From assembly GCA_039185015.1 (NCBI GenBank), contig JBCDAU010000036.1, positions 1-55,595 on the forward strand: a stretch of 55,595 bases of DNA. Reading direction: 5' to 3'. The stretch comes from JBCBSZ01 sp039185015 (GTDB lineage Bacteria; Actinomycetota; Acidimicrobiia; Acidimicrobiales; Poriferisodalaceae). Below are positions 45,940 through 54,660 of this stretch, in pieces. The notes under the pieces are model-generated. The model had not been told where the DNA came from. It was given only the letters and a program-made list of their open reading frames with translations, and did not search any database. The number at the start of each line of letters is the position of its first letter. The stretch's first letter is position 1. The translations under genes were made by a program, and so were the position numbers.

Positions 45940-47747
45940 CGGCCGGTCTCTCCCAGGATCTCGTCGAGGCGGAGGATCGCATCGGCGGTGACCACTCCCA
46001 GGAACTCGTCGTCGTCGCCGACGACGGGCAGCACCTCGACGTCCTCGCGCTCCATCACCGCGGTCGCCTGACGCAGCGTCCAGGCGAGCCGTGCCGTGGG
46101 GCTGTTGGTGTGCATCATCTCCGCCACGCGCAGATCGCTCCAGTGGTCGCGGTCGAGCTCGTTGACGTCGTGGAGGTGGGCCATGCCGAGATACTTGCCC
46201 TCCTCGACGACCGGCACGTGGAGCTCCCGGTAGACGAGCGCGTGGTCCCACACGAACTCGGCGATCGTGCAGTCGGGGGCGACGACGTGCGGGTCCTTCT
46301 CGAGGGCCGAGCCGAGCGGGAGCCCGAAGCGGCGCTCGAGGTGCCCCGTGCGGGTGTCGCGCTGGAAGGCCGAGACCGACCAGGACCCCATGACCACCTG
46401 GGACACGGCCGTGGCGATCAACGCCGGGACGACGAAGCTCGTCTGGCCCGTCGACTCCGCGACGAACATCACCGACGCGAGTGGGGTTCGATAGCCGGCG
46501 CCGAGGAACGCGGCGATGCCGATGCCGGGGAAGAGGATCGTGGCGGTCCCCGCGTCGACGAGGTCGAGCTCGAAGAGCACCTCACCCGCGAGCCCACCGA
46601 GGATGGCGCCCTGGATCGTGAGCGGGATGAACACGCCGCCCACACCACCCCCGCCGAGGGTCGCGAGGGTGGCGACCATCCGGACCGCGAAGAGCGCGGC
46701 CAACAACAGGACCGTGCTGTCAGGGTTGAAGGCGACCCACTGGAGGAGGTCGTTGGCCTCCCCGGTCGACAGTGGCTCGTCGAAGGCCCCGACCGAGAAC
46801 GGCACCAGCACGCCGAGGATCACGCTCGCGACAGCCCACCGCTTCCACCAGGCCACCGACTTCTCGACGCCCTTCACCCACAGCATCGCCCGAGCGAAGC
46901 CCAGCGCCCCCAGGCCGGCGACGAGCCCGAGCACACCCGCGGCGACCAGCTCGCCGAGGTCGAAGTCGAGCACCCGCTCACGGATGAAGGTACCGGCCGG
47001 GTTGTCGAACTCCCGTTGGGTGATCGCGAAGATCGGCTCGGTCCCGATGAGCGTGACGAACGTCAGGTACGACGTCGCGGACGCGATCAGCGCCGGGAGC
47101 AGCGCCCGCCGAGCGACATCACCCTTGTAGGGCACCTCGAGGGCGAAGAGGATGCCGGTCGCCGGCGTCTTGAAGACGGCGGCCACGCCGGCGGCGGCGC
47201 CGGCGACCATCAGCATCCGGTTGTCCTTGTCGGCGAAGAGCCAACGGAGCCGATGCTGGAACGACGCACCGACGGTGCCACCGGCATAGATCGACGGACC
47301 CTCGAGGCCGAGCGCACCGTTCGAGCCGACGGTCGCCACACCGGCCGCGAGGCGGACCGGGAGGTGCTTGAGACGGAGTCGGTCGTGACGGTCGTGGTAG
47401 GCGGCGATGAACTCCTCGGAGGTCGCCGTCGGAGCACCGCCGCCGAGGTAGCGGAGGATCCCGGCGGTCAGCGCCAGACCGATGCCGGGGGCGACGGCCA
47501 GTTGCCAGGTGTCGAACTGCGAGACCTGGTGGAGCACGACCTCGACGGCGACGTAGTCGAACGCGGCGACCAGCAGGCCGACGGCGACGCCGATGGCGGC
47601 GTAGACGACGAAGCGGAGTGCCCGGTTCCTCAACGCGCCGTTCGGTTCGATTCGAGTGGCGCGGGCATCGTCATCATCATGTCCGACAGATCGACGCCCC
47701 GGAGCATCGCCCGTCCGAGCGGCCTTCGGCGGCTCGGACGACGCCAC
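45936..47747 (-). CDS. ClC-family chloride channel/antiporter with C-terminal CBS pair
   Basis: A 603-residue membrane protein. It has the ClC selectivity motifs GSNGALGLEGPSIYAGG (with the gating glutamate, suggesting an H+-coupled exchanger), FKTPATGILFALEVP, and GGGGVGGVFIPLTIQG. It is followed by two CBS domains (about residues 465-600; VAPDCTIAEFVWDHALVYRE and TLRQATAVMEREDVEVLPVV) that may sense adenine nucleotides. It starts at GTG 47747, 13 bases from the divergent hydrolase gene. A downstream TTG near the first helix is an alternative start. Confidence 0.88.
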   Translation of the reverse strand: MASSEPPKAARTGDAPGRRSVGHDDDDARATRIEPNGALRNRALRFVVYAAIGVAVGLLVAAFDYVAVEVVLHQVSQFDTWQLAVAPGIGLALTAGILRYLGGGAPTATSEEFIAAYHDRHDRLRLKHLPVRLAAGVATVGSNGALGLEGPSIYAGGTVGASFQHRLRWLFADKDNRMLMVAGAAAGVAAVFKTPATGILFALEVPYKGDVARRALLPALIASATSYLTFVTLIGTEPIFAITQREFDNPAGTFIRERVLDFDLGELVAAGVLGLVAGLGALGFARAMLWVKGVEKSVAWWKRWAVASVILGVLVPFSVGAFDEPLSTGEANDLLQWVAFNPDSTVLLLAALFAVRMVATLATLGGGGVGGVFIPLTIQGAILGGLAGEVLFELDLVDAGTATILFPGIGIAAFLGAGYRTPLASVMFVAESTGQTSFVVPALIATAVSQVVMGSWSVSAFQRDTRTGHLERRFGLPLGSALEKDPHVVAPDCTIAEFVWDHALVYRELHVPVVEEGKYLGMAHLHDVNELDRDHWSDLRVAEMMHTNSPTARLAWTLRQATAVMEREDVEVLPVVGDDDEFLGVVTADAILRLDEILGETGR

Positions 47748-47748
47748 C

Positions 47749-47760
47749 TACGATGACGCC
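47749..47760 (+). promoter_or_regulatory. Leaderless -10 element
   Basis: TACGAT (47749-47754) ends 6 nt before the ATG at 47761, and no Shine-Dalgarno is present. Confidence 0.4.
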
Positions 47761-48474
47761 ATGTCGGACCGGATCTACTTCCGCCAGCTGCTGTCGGGGC
47801 GCGACTTCGCCACCAAGGACCCGCTCGCGCAGCAGATGGTCAACTTCGTCTACCTGATCGGTGACCGGCAGTCGGGCGAGGCCGTCGTGGTCGATCCGGC
47901 CTACGCCCCCGACGAGCTGGTCGAGATCGCCGGCGCCGACGGCATGCGGCTCGTCGGAGCACTCGCCACGCACTACCACCCCGACCACATCGGCGGCTCG
48001 ATGATGGGGCACTCGATCGCCGGCATCGAGGGACTGCTCGAGGCCGAGGGGATGAAGATCCACGTCCAGGAGGACGAGGCCGAGTGGGTTCGCAAGGTCA
48101 CGAACGTGTCGGCCAACGACCTCGAGCTCCACGGCGCCGGCGACGTCGTCACGGTCGGCGAGGTGGACATCGAGCTCGTCCACACGCCTGGCCACACCCC
48201 CGGCAGCCAGTGCTTCCTCGTCGACGGGATGCTCGTCGCCGGCGACACGCTCTTCCTCGATGGGTGCGGCCGCACCGACCTGCCCGGCTCCGACGTCGAG
48301 CAGATGTACGACTCGCTCCAGCGGCTCGCGTCGCTCCCCGACGACACCATCCTCTTCCCCGGCCACAAGTACTCGATCGCCTCGTCCGCCACGATCGGTG
48401 CCACCAAGGAGCAGAACTACGTGTTCCGGCCGTCGACCAAGGAGCAGTGGCTGATGATGTTCGGTCAGGCCTGA
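47761..48474 (+). CDS. Metallo-beta-lactamase-fold hydrolase
   Basis: A 237-residue MBL-fold enzyme. The metal motif THYHPDHIGG is followed by HTPGHTPGSQCF, LVAGDTLFLDGCGRTDLPG and FPGHKYS, the full set of zinc/iron ligands of glyoxalase II and persulfide dioxygenase relatives. The sulfurtransferase gene four bases downstream points to sulfur metabolism (a persulfide dioxygenase-like role). A hydroxyacylglutathione-hydrolase-like role on another thiol ester is the alternative. Confidence 0.85.
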   Translation: MSDRIYFRQLLSGRDFATKDPLAQQMVNFVYLIGDRQSGEAVVVDPAYAPDELVEIAGADGMRLVGALATHYHPDHIGGSMMGHSIAGIEGLLEAEGMKIHVQEDEAEWVRKVTNVSANDLELHGAGDVVTVGEVDIELVHTPGHTPGSQCFLVDGMLVAGDTLFLDGCGRTDLPGSDVEQMYDSLQRLASLPDDTILFPGHKYSIASSATIGATKEQNYVFRPSTKEQWLMMFGQA

Positions 48475-48478
48475 CGCC

Positions 48479-49291
48479 GTGCTCGGGCCGATCATCACCG
48501 TCGAGCAGCTCGGTGAGCTCGAAGCGGTCCCGGTCATCGCCGACGTCCGCTGGTACCTCGACGGCAGCGATGGCCGCGCCGCCTACGAGGCCGGCCACCT
48601 CCCGGGCGCCGTGTTCGTCGACCTCGACCGTTGGCTGTCGTCCCCCGCGTCGCCGACCGAGGGACGGCACCCGCTTCCCGACCCGGCGACCTTCGCCGAG
48701 GGCATGCGCTCGCTCGGCGTGGACTCGGGCCGGCCCGTGATCGCCTACGACGACCGGGCCGGCGGCGTCGCCGGGCGACTCGTCGTGATGCTGCGATGGC
48801 TCGGCCATCCGGCGGCGCTGCTCGACGGCGGTCTCGCCGCCTGGCCCACGGAGCTCGAGACCGGGCCGAGCCCGACCCCCGAGCCGGGCGACTTCGAGGA
48901 GCGGCCGTGGCCGACCGACCGGTTCGTCACGGCCGACGACGTCGACGCCCACCTCGCGGCCGGCGGCACCGTGATCGACGCCCGCGCCGGAGATCGCTTC
49001 CGAGGCGAGACCGAGCCCATGGACTCGCGTGCGGGGCACGTCCCGGGCGCGATCAACCGACCGTTCGCCGACAACCTCGACGCCGAGGGTCGCTTCCTCG
49101 GCCTGGACGCGCTCGCCGAGCGGTACGCCGACCTGGGTGACTCCCCGATCGCCTACTGCGGGAGCGGCGTGTCGGCCTGCAACGACCTGCTGGTCATGGA
49201 GGCGGTGGGGATCGACGACGCCCGCCTCTACGTCGGTTCGTGGTCGCAGTGGTCGGCCGACCCCGACCGAGCGGTCGCCACCGGCGAGTAG
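48479..49291 (+). CDS. Sulfurtransferase with tandem rhodanese domains
   Basis: A 270-residue thiosulfate/3-mercaptopyruvate sulfurtransferase. The inactive N-terminal rhodanese domain has VIADVRWYLDGSDGRAAYEA and GHLPGAVFVDLD. The C-terminal one carries the active-site loop YCGSGVSACNDLL with the persulfide-forming cysteine. The CGSGV form resembles thiosulfate/mercaptopyruvate enzymes. It starts at GTG 48479, 4 bases after the hydrolase stop, so the two form an operon that would move and oxidise sulfane sulfur. Confidence 0.9.
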   Translation: MLGPIITVEQLGELEAVPVIADVRWYLDGSDGRAAYEAGHLPGAVFVDLDRWLSSPASPTEGRHPLPDPATFAEGMRSLGVDSGRPVIAYDDRAGGVAGRLVVMLRWLGHPAALLDGGLAAWPTELETGPSPTPEPGDFEERPWPTDRFVTADDVDAHLAAGGTVIDARAGDRFRGETEPMDSRAGHVPGAINRPFADNLDAEGRFLGLDALAERYADLGDSPIAYCGSGVSACNDLLVMEAVGIDDARLYVGSWSQWSADPDRAVATGE

Positions 49292-49297
49292 CTCCGC

Positions 49298-49711
49298 TCA
49301 ACCGATCGCTTCGCGGAGGCGGTCGGCGACCTCGCGGCGGTGGTCGTCGTCGTCGTAGTCGACCCGGGGCCAGAAGAACCCCCGAAGTCCGTCCTTGAAC
49401 CGTCGGGGGACGACGTGGACGTGGAGGTGCGGGACGCTCTGGCTGACGATGTTGTTGTTGGCCACGAACGCTCCGGTCGCTCCGAGCACCTCGGGCACGA
49501 TGCGGCTCAACCGCTGCACCTGGGCGAACAGCGGCTCGACCAGCTCCGCCGGGAGGTCGGCGAGCGTCTCGTGGTGACCCCGGGGGACGACGAGGACGTG
49601 CCCGGGAAACAGTGGTCGGTGGTCGAGGAAGCCGACGACCGGGCCCTCGTCCAACACGATCTCGGCCGGCAGGTCACCGTCGAGGATCCGGCAGAACACG
49701 CAGCCCTCCAT
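49298..49711 (-). CDS. HIT family protein
   Basis: A 137-residue nucleotide-binding protein. CVFCRILDGDLPAEIVLDEG carries two cysteines of the typical zinc site, followed by PLFPGHVLVVPRGHHETLAD and the histidine triad HLHVHVVPR. HIT proteins hydrolyse dinucleotides or adenylated compounds. It starts at ATG 49711, divergent from phoU, and its stop is 7 bases from that of the convergent sulfurtransferase gene. Confidence 0.9.
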   Translation of the reverse strand: MEGCVFCRILDGDLPAEIVLDEGPVVGFLDHRPLFPGHVLVVPRGHHETLADLPAELVEPLFAQVQRLSRIVPEVLGATGAFVANNNIVSQSVPHLHVHVVPRRFKDGLRGFFWPRVDYDDDDHRREVADRLREAIG

Positions 49712-49760
49712 GGCCGCAGGCTGCCATGGCGAACGTGGCCGGTCGCGGTCTCGGAGGCGT

Positions 49761-49772
49761 CATACTTCAGTC
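49761..49772 (+). promoter_or_regulatory. Leaderless -10 element of phoU
   Basis: CATACT (49761-49766) lies 6 nt before the ATG at 49773. A GGAGG at 49753-49757 is too far from the ATG to act as a ribosome site. Confidence 0.4.
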
Positions 49773-50420
49773 ATGGCCGCTCGGTCCGGATTCGACGAAG
49801 AGCTCGAGGCGATGACCATCGAGTGCGGGGAGCTGGCCGACGACGTCAGGCGAACGCTGCTCACGGCCGTCAACGCGCTCCTCGAGAACGACCCGCAGCT
49901 GGCCGAGGACGCGACCAGCATCGAGGGCCGCATCATCGAGCGCAGTCGCGAGCTCGACCAGCGCTGCGCCACCGCGCTCGTGCTCCAGTCACCGGTCGCC
50001 GGTGATCTCCGCCTGATCGTGGCGTTGATCCGACTCGCCGCCGAACTGGACCGCTCGGCACACCTCGCGGGCCACATCGCCCGGCAGGTGCTCCGCGTCG
50101 ACGCGCAACGGCTCCCCGGGGAGCTGCGCGACCTCATCGCACACATCGCCGCGCTCGTCGACACGGTCTACGGGCTGGCCGTCACGGCCTTCCGTACCCG
50201 CGACGAACGCCTGGCCGCCGACATCTCCGCCGCCGACGACCGGGTCGACGAAGCGGTCGAGGAGCTGGCCGAGCTGATCATCGCTGCCGGCGACGCCGAC
50301 AGCATCACCGCCTCCGAGGTGATGAACCTCGCGCTGTTGACCCGCTACCTCGAGCGCATCGCCGACCATGCGGTCACGATGGCCCGACGCACGCTCTTCG
50401 TCGTCGGCGCGAGCACCTGA
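49773..50420 (+). CDS. phoU: PhoU-type phosphate signalling regulator
   Basis: A 215-residue all-helical protein with two PhoU repeats: GFDEELEAMTIECGELADDV and ELDQRCATALVLQSPVAGDL in the first, DDRVDEAVEELAELIIAAGD and LLTRYLERIADHAVTMARR in the second. PhoU links the Pst transporter to the PhoR/PhoB-type system and helps keep phosphate genes off. The pst genes are not in the window. It is convergent with the 5-formyl-THF cyclo-ligase gene and abuts it. Confidence 0.9.
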   Translation: MAARSGFDEELEAMTIECGELADDVRRTLLTAVNALLENDPQLAEDATSIEGRIIERSRELDQRCATALVLQSPVAGDLRLIVALIRLAAELDRSAHLAGHIARQVLRVDAQRLPGELRDLIAHIAALVDTVYGLAVTAFRTRDERLAADISAADDRVDEAVEELAELIIAAGDADSITASEVMNLALLTRYLERIADHAVTMARRTLFVVGAST

Positions 50421-50966
50421 TCACACCTCGATCACACCCGCCTCGGTGACGAGGTGGGTCATCGGCCGGTCGTGGGGCTCGGTCGGCAGTCGCAGCACCA
50501 GCGACGCCGCGGTCAGGACCCCGATCCGCAGCACGCGCTCGTCGAGGCGGGCGAGGAACCGGTCGTAGTGGCCGGCACCGCGGCCCAGTCGAGCACCGTC
50601 CGGGGCGAAGGCGAGCCCCGGCACGAGCACCGCAGCGACTCGCTGGTCCGGGACGATGACGGCGTCGGCCGCGGGCTGGAGGAAGCCGAACCGATGGCGC
50701 TCCTCCCGACCGTCGAGCGGGTGCACGGTGAGCTCCCCGGCGTCCGGGGTCCTCGTCAGCGCGAAGCGCTCGGGCGTCGAGCCGAGCAGGGGGCCGAGGT
50801 CGACCTCGTCGTGCAGCGCCCGATACGCGACCACGATGCCGTCGAGCTGATCGAGCATCGGTCGCAGCGCCCGACAGACCGTTGCGGAACGGATCGGTCC
50901 CGGCCGGATGCGGCGACGACGCAGCTCGGCACGCCACCAGATCTTCGAGCCGATGTCGGCGCTCAC
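50421..50966 (-). CDS. 5-formyltetrahydrofolate cyclo-ligase
   Basis: A 181-residue ATP-dependent enzyme that converts 5-formyl-THF to 5,10-methenyl-THF. It starts with KIWWRAELRRRRIRPGP (basic ATP-binding N-terminus). VLVPGLAFAPDGARLGRGAG is followed by HYDRFLARL, matching the GRGxGxYDR signature with His in place of the usual first Tyr. It starts at GTG 50966. Confidence 0.88.
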   Translation of the reverse strand: MSADIGSKIWWRAELRRRRIRPGPIRSATVCRALRPMLDQLDGIVVAYRALHDEVDLGPLLGSTPERFALTRTPDAGELTVHPLDGREERHRFGFLQPAADAVIVPDQRVAAVLVPGLAFAPDGARLGRGAGHYDRFLARLDERVLRIGVLTAASLVLRLPTEPHDRPMTHLVTEAGVIEV

Positions 50967-50988
50967 GCCTCCATCGTGGCCGACCCGC

Positions 50989-53900
50989 TCACCCGACCTG
51001 TTCGTAGATCAGCAGGCGACGGTGCAGCCAGCCGATCGACACGACGTCGAGGTCGCCATCGAGGTCGAGATCGACGAGCTGGGTGCCGTCGTGGTGCTCG
51101 TCGCCGGCCTCGACGGCCCGAGCAACGAAGGCGTCACCGACGCGCTCGTAGACGATCAGTCGCAGCCCCTCGACGGCGGGGTTGGTGTGCTCGCCGACCA
51201 CGAGGTCGACGTCGCCGTCGCCGTCGAGATCGCCGGCGTCGAGGCTGAGCGGGCTCGCCGCGCCGAGATCGTCGATCACGTGCTCGGTCCACGGGATCGC
51301 CGGATGGTCACCCTGTTCGTACCAGCGGACGCGGCCCTGGTCGTCGTGGCCGAACCCGACGACGGTGTCGAGGTCGCCGTCACCGTCCACGTCGATGGCA
51401 CGGACCCGGTCGGGCTCACCGGCCCCGATCGAGACGATGGCGAGTCGCGTCAGCGCGCCGCCGTTGTTGCCGAACCACGCCTCGCCGTCGAAGACGTCGA
51501 TGTCGCCGTCGTCGTCGAAGTCGCCGAGCGCGAGCTCCTCACCGACCACGGTCGGCGAGAGCTGCGAGTGCTGCCACGTCTCGGTGCGGACGGCGTTCGC
51601 CGGGGGGATCGTCACCGCCTGAAGACCACCGACGCCGTCGTTGAACGAGAGCAGCAGCTGGCGCACTCCGGGGACGAGCTCGGCGACGATCGCGCCCTGC
51701 ACGAGCGCACCGTCTGCGCGCTCGATGTTCGAGCGCACGGTGAAGTCGCCGTCGCTGTCGTTCTCGGCCCAGCGCAGGTCGCCGTCCCAACCGGACCCCG
51801 TGGCGTCTCCACCGATCACGTCGAGGTCCCCGTCGCCGTCCACGTCGTCGACCACGTAGACCTGGCGGAGGTCACCACCGATCTCGTTGCGCTCCCACGC
51901 TCCTCCGGGCACTCCGGGGTTGCGCCACCACCAGGCACCGGTCAACAGGTCGGGCAGCCCGTCGCCATCGACGTCACCGTGACGGACGAAGACGGTCCGG
52001 TACGGGATCGCCTCGTCGGGCACGTGTCGGTGCCAATCGACGGACGGACCCGTGTTGAGCCACACGGTCATCGACGGGTCGTCGGGGCGCAGCGGCTTGC
52101 CGACGATGTCGAGATCACCATCACCGTCCACGTCTGCGAGCCGTCCCTCGTGGATGCCCACGCCTCCCGCGACCACCTGCGTCTCGAAGCCACCCAGCCC
52201 ATCGCCGTAGAGGACCCGCACCTGCGGATCGGCGTCCTCGGACAGCCGCATCTCGGCGGCGAGCAGATCGAGGTGGCCGTCGCCGTTCACGTCCCCGGCC
52301 TCGAGGGTGTGGCCGTGGTCGCTGTCCTCGTCGGCGAGGTCACGACCGACCCAGGCCGCGCCGTCCCACTCGTAGATCCGGAACGGTCCGACGGCGTCGC
52401 CCGACTCGAACACCACCTCGGGTCGTCCGCCGACGGCGAACTGGCCGGCGACGACGCGGGTCGCGCTCATCGCGGCGTCGATCTCGTGGGTCGTATACGT
52501 GCCGTCGCCGTCGGAGGAGAACCAGTGGCCGCCGCCGACGAGGTCGACCACACCGTCGCTGTCGATGTCCGCGCTGGCGAGACCCTCGGAGACGGAGGCA
52601 CCCCGGAAGATCACCGTGCTCGGCCACTCACCGGCCCGCGGGTCGGTGGGGATCTCGGCGACGCGGAGGGCGTTGCCGTCCTTCTGGTTCCAGAAGGCGA
52701 GCTCGAGTCGGCCGTCGCCGTCGATGTCGGCGAAGAGCTGGTCGTGGTGCTGGTTGCCGCTGCCGTCCTTGATGACCCGACGGGTCCAGCGGGACACGTC
52801 GGTGCGCCCGGGGTTCTCCCACCACCAGAGGCGGTCGTCCGTGGTGTCGCCGCCGGCGACGAGGTCGAGGTCGCCGTCGCCGTCGATGTCTGCCGCCGCG
52901 CCGCCGGCCTCGATGCGCAGCGAGTCCGACTCGATGGTGTGACGCGTCCACCCGGTCGAGGTCCGCTCGAACCAGACCATCGAGTTGCGGGCGCCGCGAC
53001 GACCACCCATCACGATGTCGTCGATGCCGTCGCCGCTGAGGTCGGCGGTGAGGGCGAGGGTCTGGTCGCGGTGCTCGGGCGGCTCGGGGAACGTGCCGCC
53101 CTCGGTGGAGAGCCGCTGGAAGCTGACCGGGCCGGCAATGTCGACGTGGTCGAACACGAGGGCGGCACGGCCGTCGTCGTCGCTGACGGTCAGCAGGACG
53201 AGGTAGCGACCGGGTGCGGTGTACGTGTGGTCGACGGTCGGACCGGTGCCGACGAAGCCGTCGCCGAAGTCCCAGTGCCAGCTGAGGATCGTCCCATCCG
53301 GGTCGAACGAGGCGCGTCCGTCGAAGTTCACCGTCGCAGCCGAGGCGCTCGACGGCGTGATCCTCATCGACGCGACCGGCGGATCGCCGACACCGGGTCC
53401 GACGGGGACGGAGTCCCCGGGCTGGGTGCCGGGCGGCAGCGCTGCGCCGTCGCCGGTCGGACCCGACTCCGGCACCCCGGCGACGTCGACCACCGGTGCC
53501 GGCACGGCCTGCCCGCCGAGGCTGCCGACGAAGTCACGGTTCGAGAAGTTGAAGATGCCGCCGTCGCTGGCGACCATCAAGTACCCGTCTCCATACGCGA
53601 TCATCCCGACGACCGGGGCGTTCAGCGGCACCGACCCCATGGAGCCGCGGAAGTCGGCACCGAAGGCGAAGACGCCCCCGTCGGAGGCGACGAGGCGGTA
53701 GCCGACGCCGTCCTCGTCGGGCACGAGCCCGTTGACCGGGGCGTTCAGCGAGATGGATCCCATCGAGCCGGCGAAGGCGGCCGTGCCGAAGGCGAACACG
53801 CCGCCATCGGTCCCGACGAGGTAGTAGCCGCTGCCGTCGGGCTGGGCGACGGCGTCGACGATCGGCCCGTTGAGCGAGGCGCCGAGGCCGAGCTCGACGA

Positions 53901-54357
53901 GGTCGCCGTGGTGGACGGCGTCGCCGAAGCCGACGGCGCGTCCGGCGTCCGTGAAGATCCAGTAGCCATTGCCGCTCGGGGTGGCCGACATCGTCGCCGC
54001 CCGCTCTCCCGGGAGGAGCCCGACGTCGGCGAGTCCTCCACCGAGGTAGGGGGCCTCACCGAAGGCGTAGACGGCCCCGTCGTCGGCGAGGACCCAGTAG
54101 CCACGCCCGCCCGGGTGCTCAACGAGGTCGAGGGCTCGCCGGTCCTCCATCAGCGCGGACGGGTTGCCGAGATCGACCGCCGCGCCGAAGGCGTAGACCC
54201 AGCCGTCGGCGTCGAGCATCCAGTAGCCGTCGGTGGCGTTCTCGATCGCCGGAGGGGTCGGTCGGATGACCTGGGCGCCCGCAGGGAGGGGCACGACGGT
54301 CGCGACCACGGCGAGCAGCAGCGCGGCGGCGACGTGTCCTCGGCGTCGTCTCACCAT
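50989..54357 (-). CDS. Secreted GYW-repeat, PKD and FG-GAP/VCBS protein
   Basis: A 1,122-residue secreted protein. A signal peptide (HVAAALLLAVVATVVPLPAGA) precedes about seven GYW-type repeats (about residues 40-335; GYYLVGTDGGVFAFGTAAFA). A PKD domain follows (about 370-455; SWHWDFGDGFVGTGPTVDHT). About a dozen FG-GAP/VCBS units rich in calcium-binding-like DIDGDGDLDLV loops fill residues 460-1,120, probably as beta-propellers. No enzyme domain or cell-wall anchor is seen. ATG 54357 is chosen because GGCGGAG lies upstream and the signal peptide begins there. The DNA of the DGDGD loops is itself repetitive. Confidence 0.82.
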   Translation of the reverse strand: MVRRRRGHVAAALLLAVVATVVPLPAGAQVIRPTPPAIENATDGYWMLDADGWVYAFGAAVDLGNPSALMEDRRALDLVEHPGGRGYWVLADDGAVYAFGEAPYLGGGLADVGLLPGERAATMSATPSGNGYWIFTDAGRAVGFGDAVHHGDLVELGLGASLNGPIVDAVAQPDGSGYYLVGTDGGVFAFGTAAFAGSMGSISLNAPVNGLVPDEDGVGYRLVASDGGVFAFGADFRGSMGSVPLNAPVVGMIAYGDGYLMVASDGGIFNFSNRDFVGSLGGQAVPAPVVDVAGVPESGPTGDGAALPPGTQPGDSVPVGPGVGDPPVASMRITPSSASAATVNFDGRASFDPDGTILSWHWDFGDGFVGTGPTVDHTYTAPGRYLVLLTVSDDDGRAALVFDHVDIAGPVSFQRLSTEGGTFPEPPEHRDQTLALTADLSGDGIDDIVMGGRRGARNSMVWFERTSTGWTRHTIESDSLRIEAGGAAADIDGDGDLDLVAGGDTTDDRLWWWENPGRTDVSRWTRRVIKDGSGNQHHDQLFADIDGDGRLELAFWNQKDGNALRVAEIPTDPRAGEWPSTVIFRGASVSEGLASADIDSDGVVDLVGGGHWFSSDGDGTYTTHEIDAAMSATRVVAGQFAVGGRPEVVFESGDAVGPFRIYEWDGAAWVGRDLADEDSDHGHTLEAGDVNGDGHLDLLAAEMRLSEDADPQVRVLYGDGLGGFETQVVAGGVGIHEGRLADVDGDGDLDIVGKPLRPDDPSMTVWLNTGPSVDWHRHVPDEAIPYRTVFVRHGDVDGDGLPDLLTGAWWWRNPGVPGGAWERNEIGGDLRQVYVVDDVDGDGDLDVIGGDATGSGWDGDLRWAENDSDGDFTVRSNIERADGALVQGAIVAELVPGVRQLLLSFNDGVGGLQAVTIPPANAVRTETWQHSQLSPTVVGEELALGDFDDDGDIDVFDGEAWFGNNGGALTRLAIVSIGAGEPDRVRAIDVDGDGDLDTVVGFGHDDQGRVRWYEQGDHPAIPWTEHVIDDLGAASPLSLDAGDLDGDGDVDLVVGEHTNPAVEGLRLIVYERVGDAFVARAVEAGDEHHDGTQLVDLDLDGDLDVVSIGWLHRRLLIYEQVG

Positions 54358-54660
54358 CCGTCGAACTCCGCCCTGTCGGTCCGCTGCCACGCTGAACGCT
54401 CGGACGAACGCTCCACGTGCCGATCTCAGCACACTCGGCGGCCAGAGCGGTGCCGGGGTCCGGGGCACCCCGCCCACGTGGGGCGGCAGCTCGACGCTGT
54501 CAAGGCCACCGGCGTCCGGCGGGCCGCACGCAGCGTGTGGCGGGCAGGGGGTGGGTCACGGCGCGTCGACCCGGCAGGCCCAGCGGGCCGAACTCGCTCA
54601 CCGATCGTGGAGTCGATGAAATTCGTCGCATCCGGTTCGCGTCACCGAGAGACTGCACCG
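54358..54660. other. Divergent intergenic region
   Basis: About 300 bases between the secreted FG-GAP protein gene and the deaminase gene, both transcribed away from it. It contains a GGTGCC/GGCACC inverted repeat near 54,450-54,470, a CCCACGTGGG palindrome near 54,473-54,482, and an A/T-rich patch (GATGAAATTCG) near 54,614-54,625. Specific promoters could not be fixed. Confidence 0.35.
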
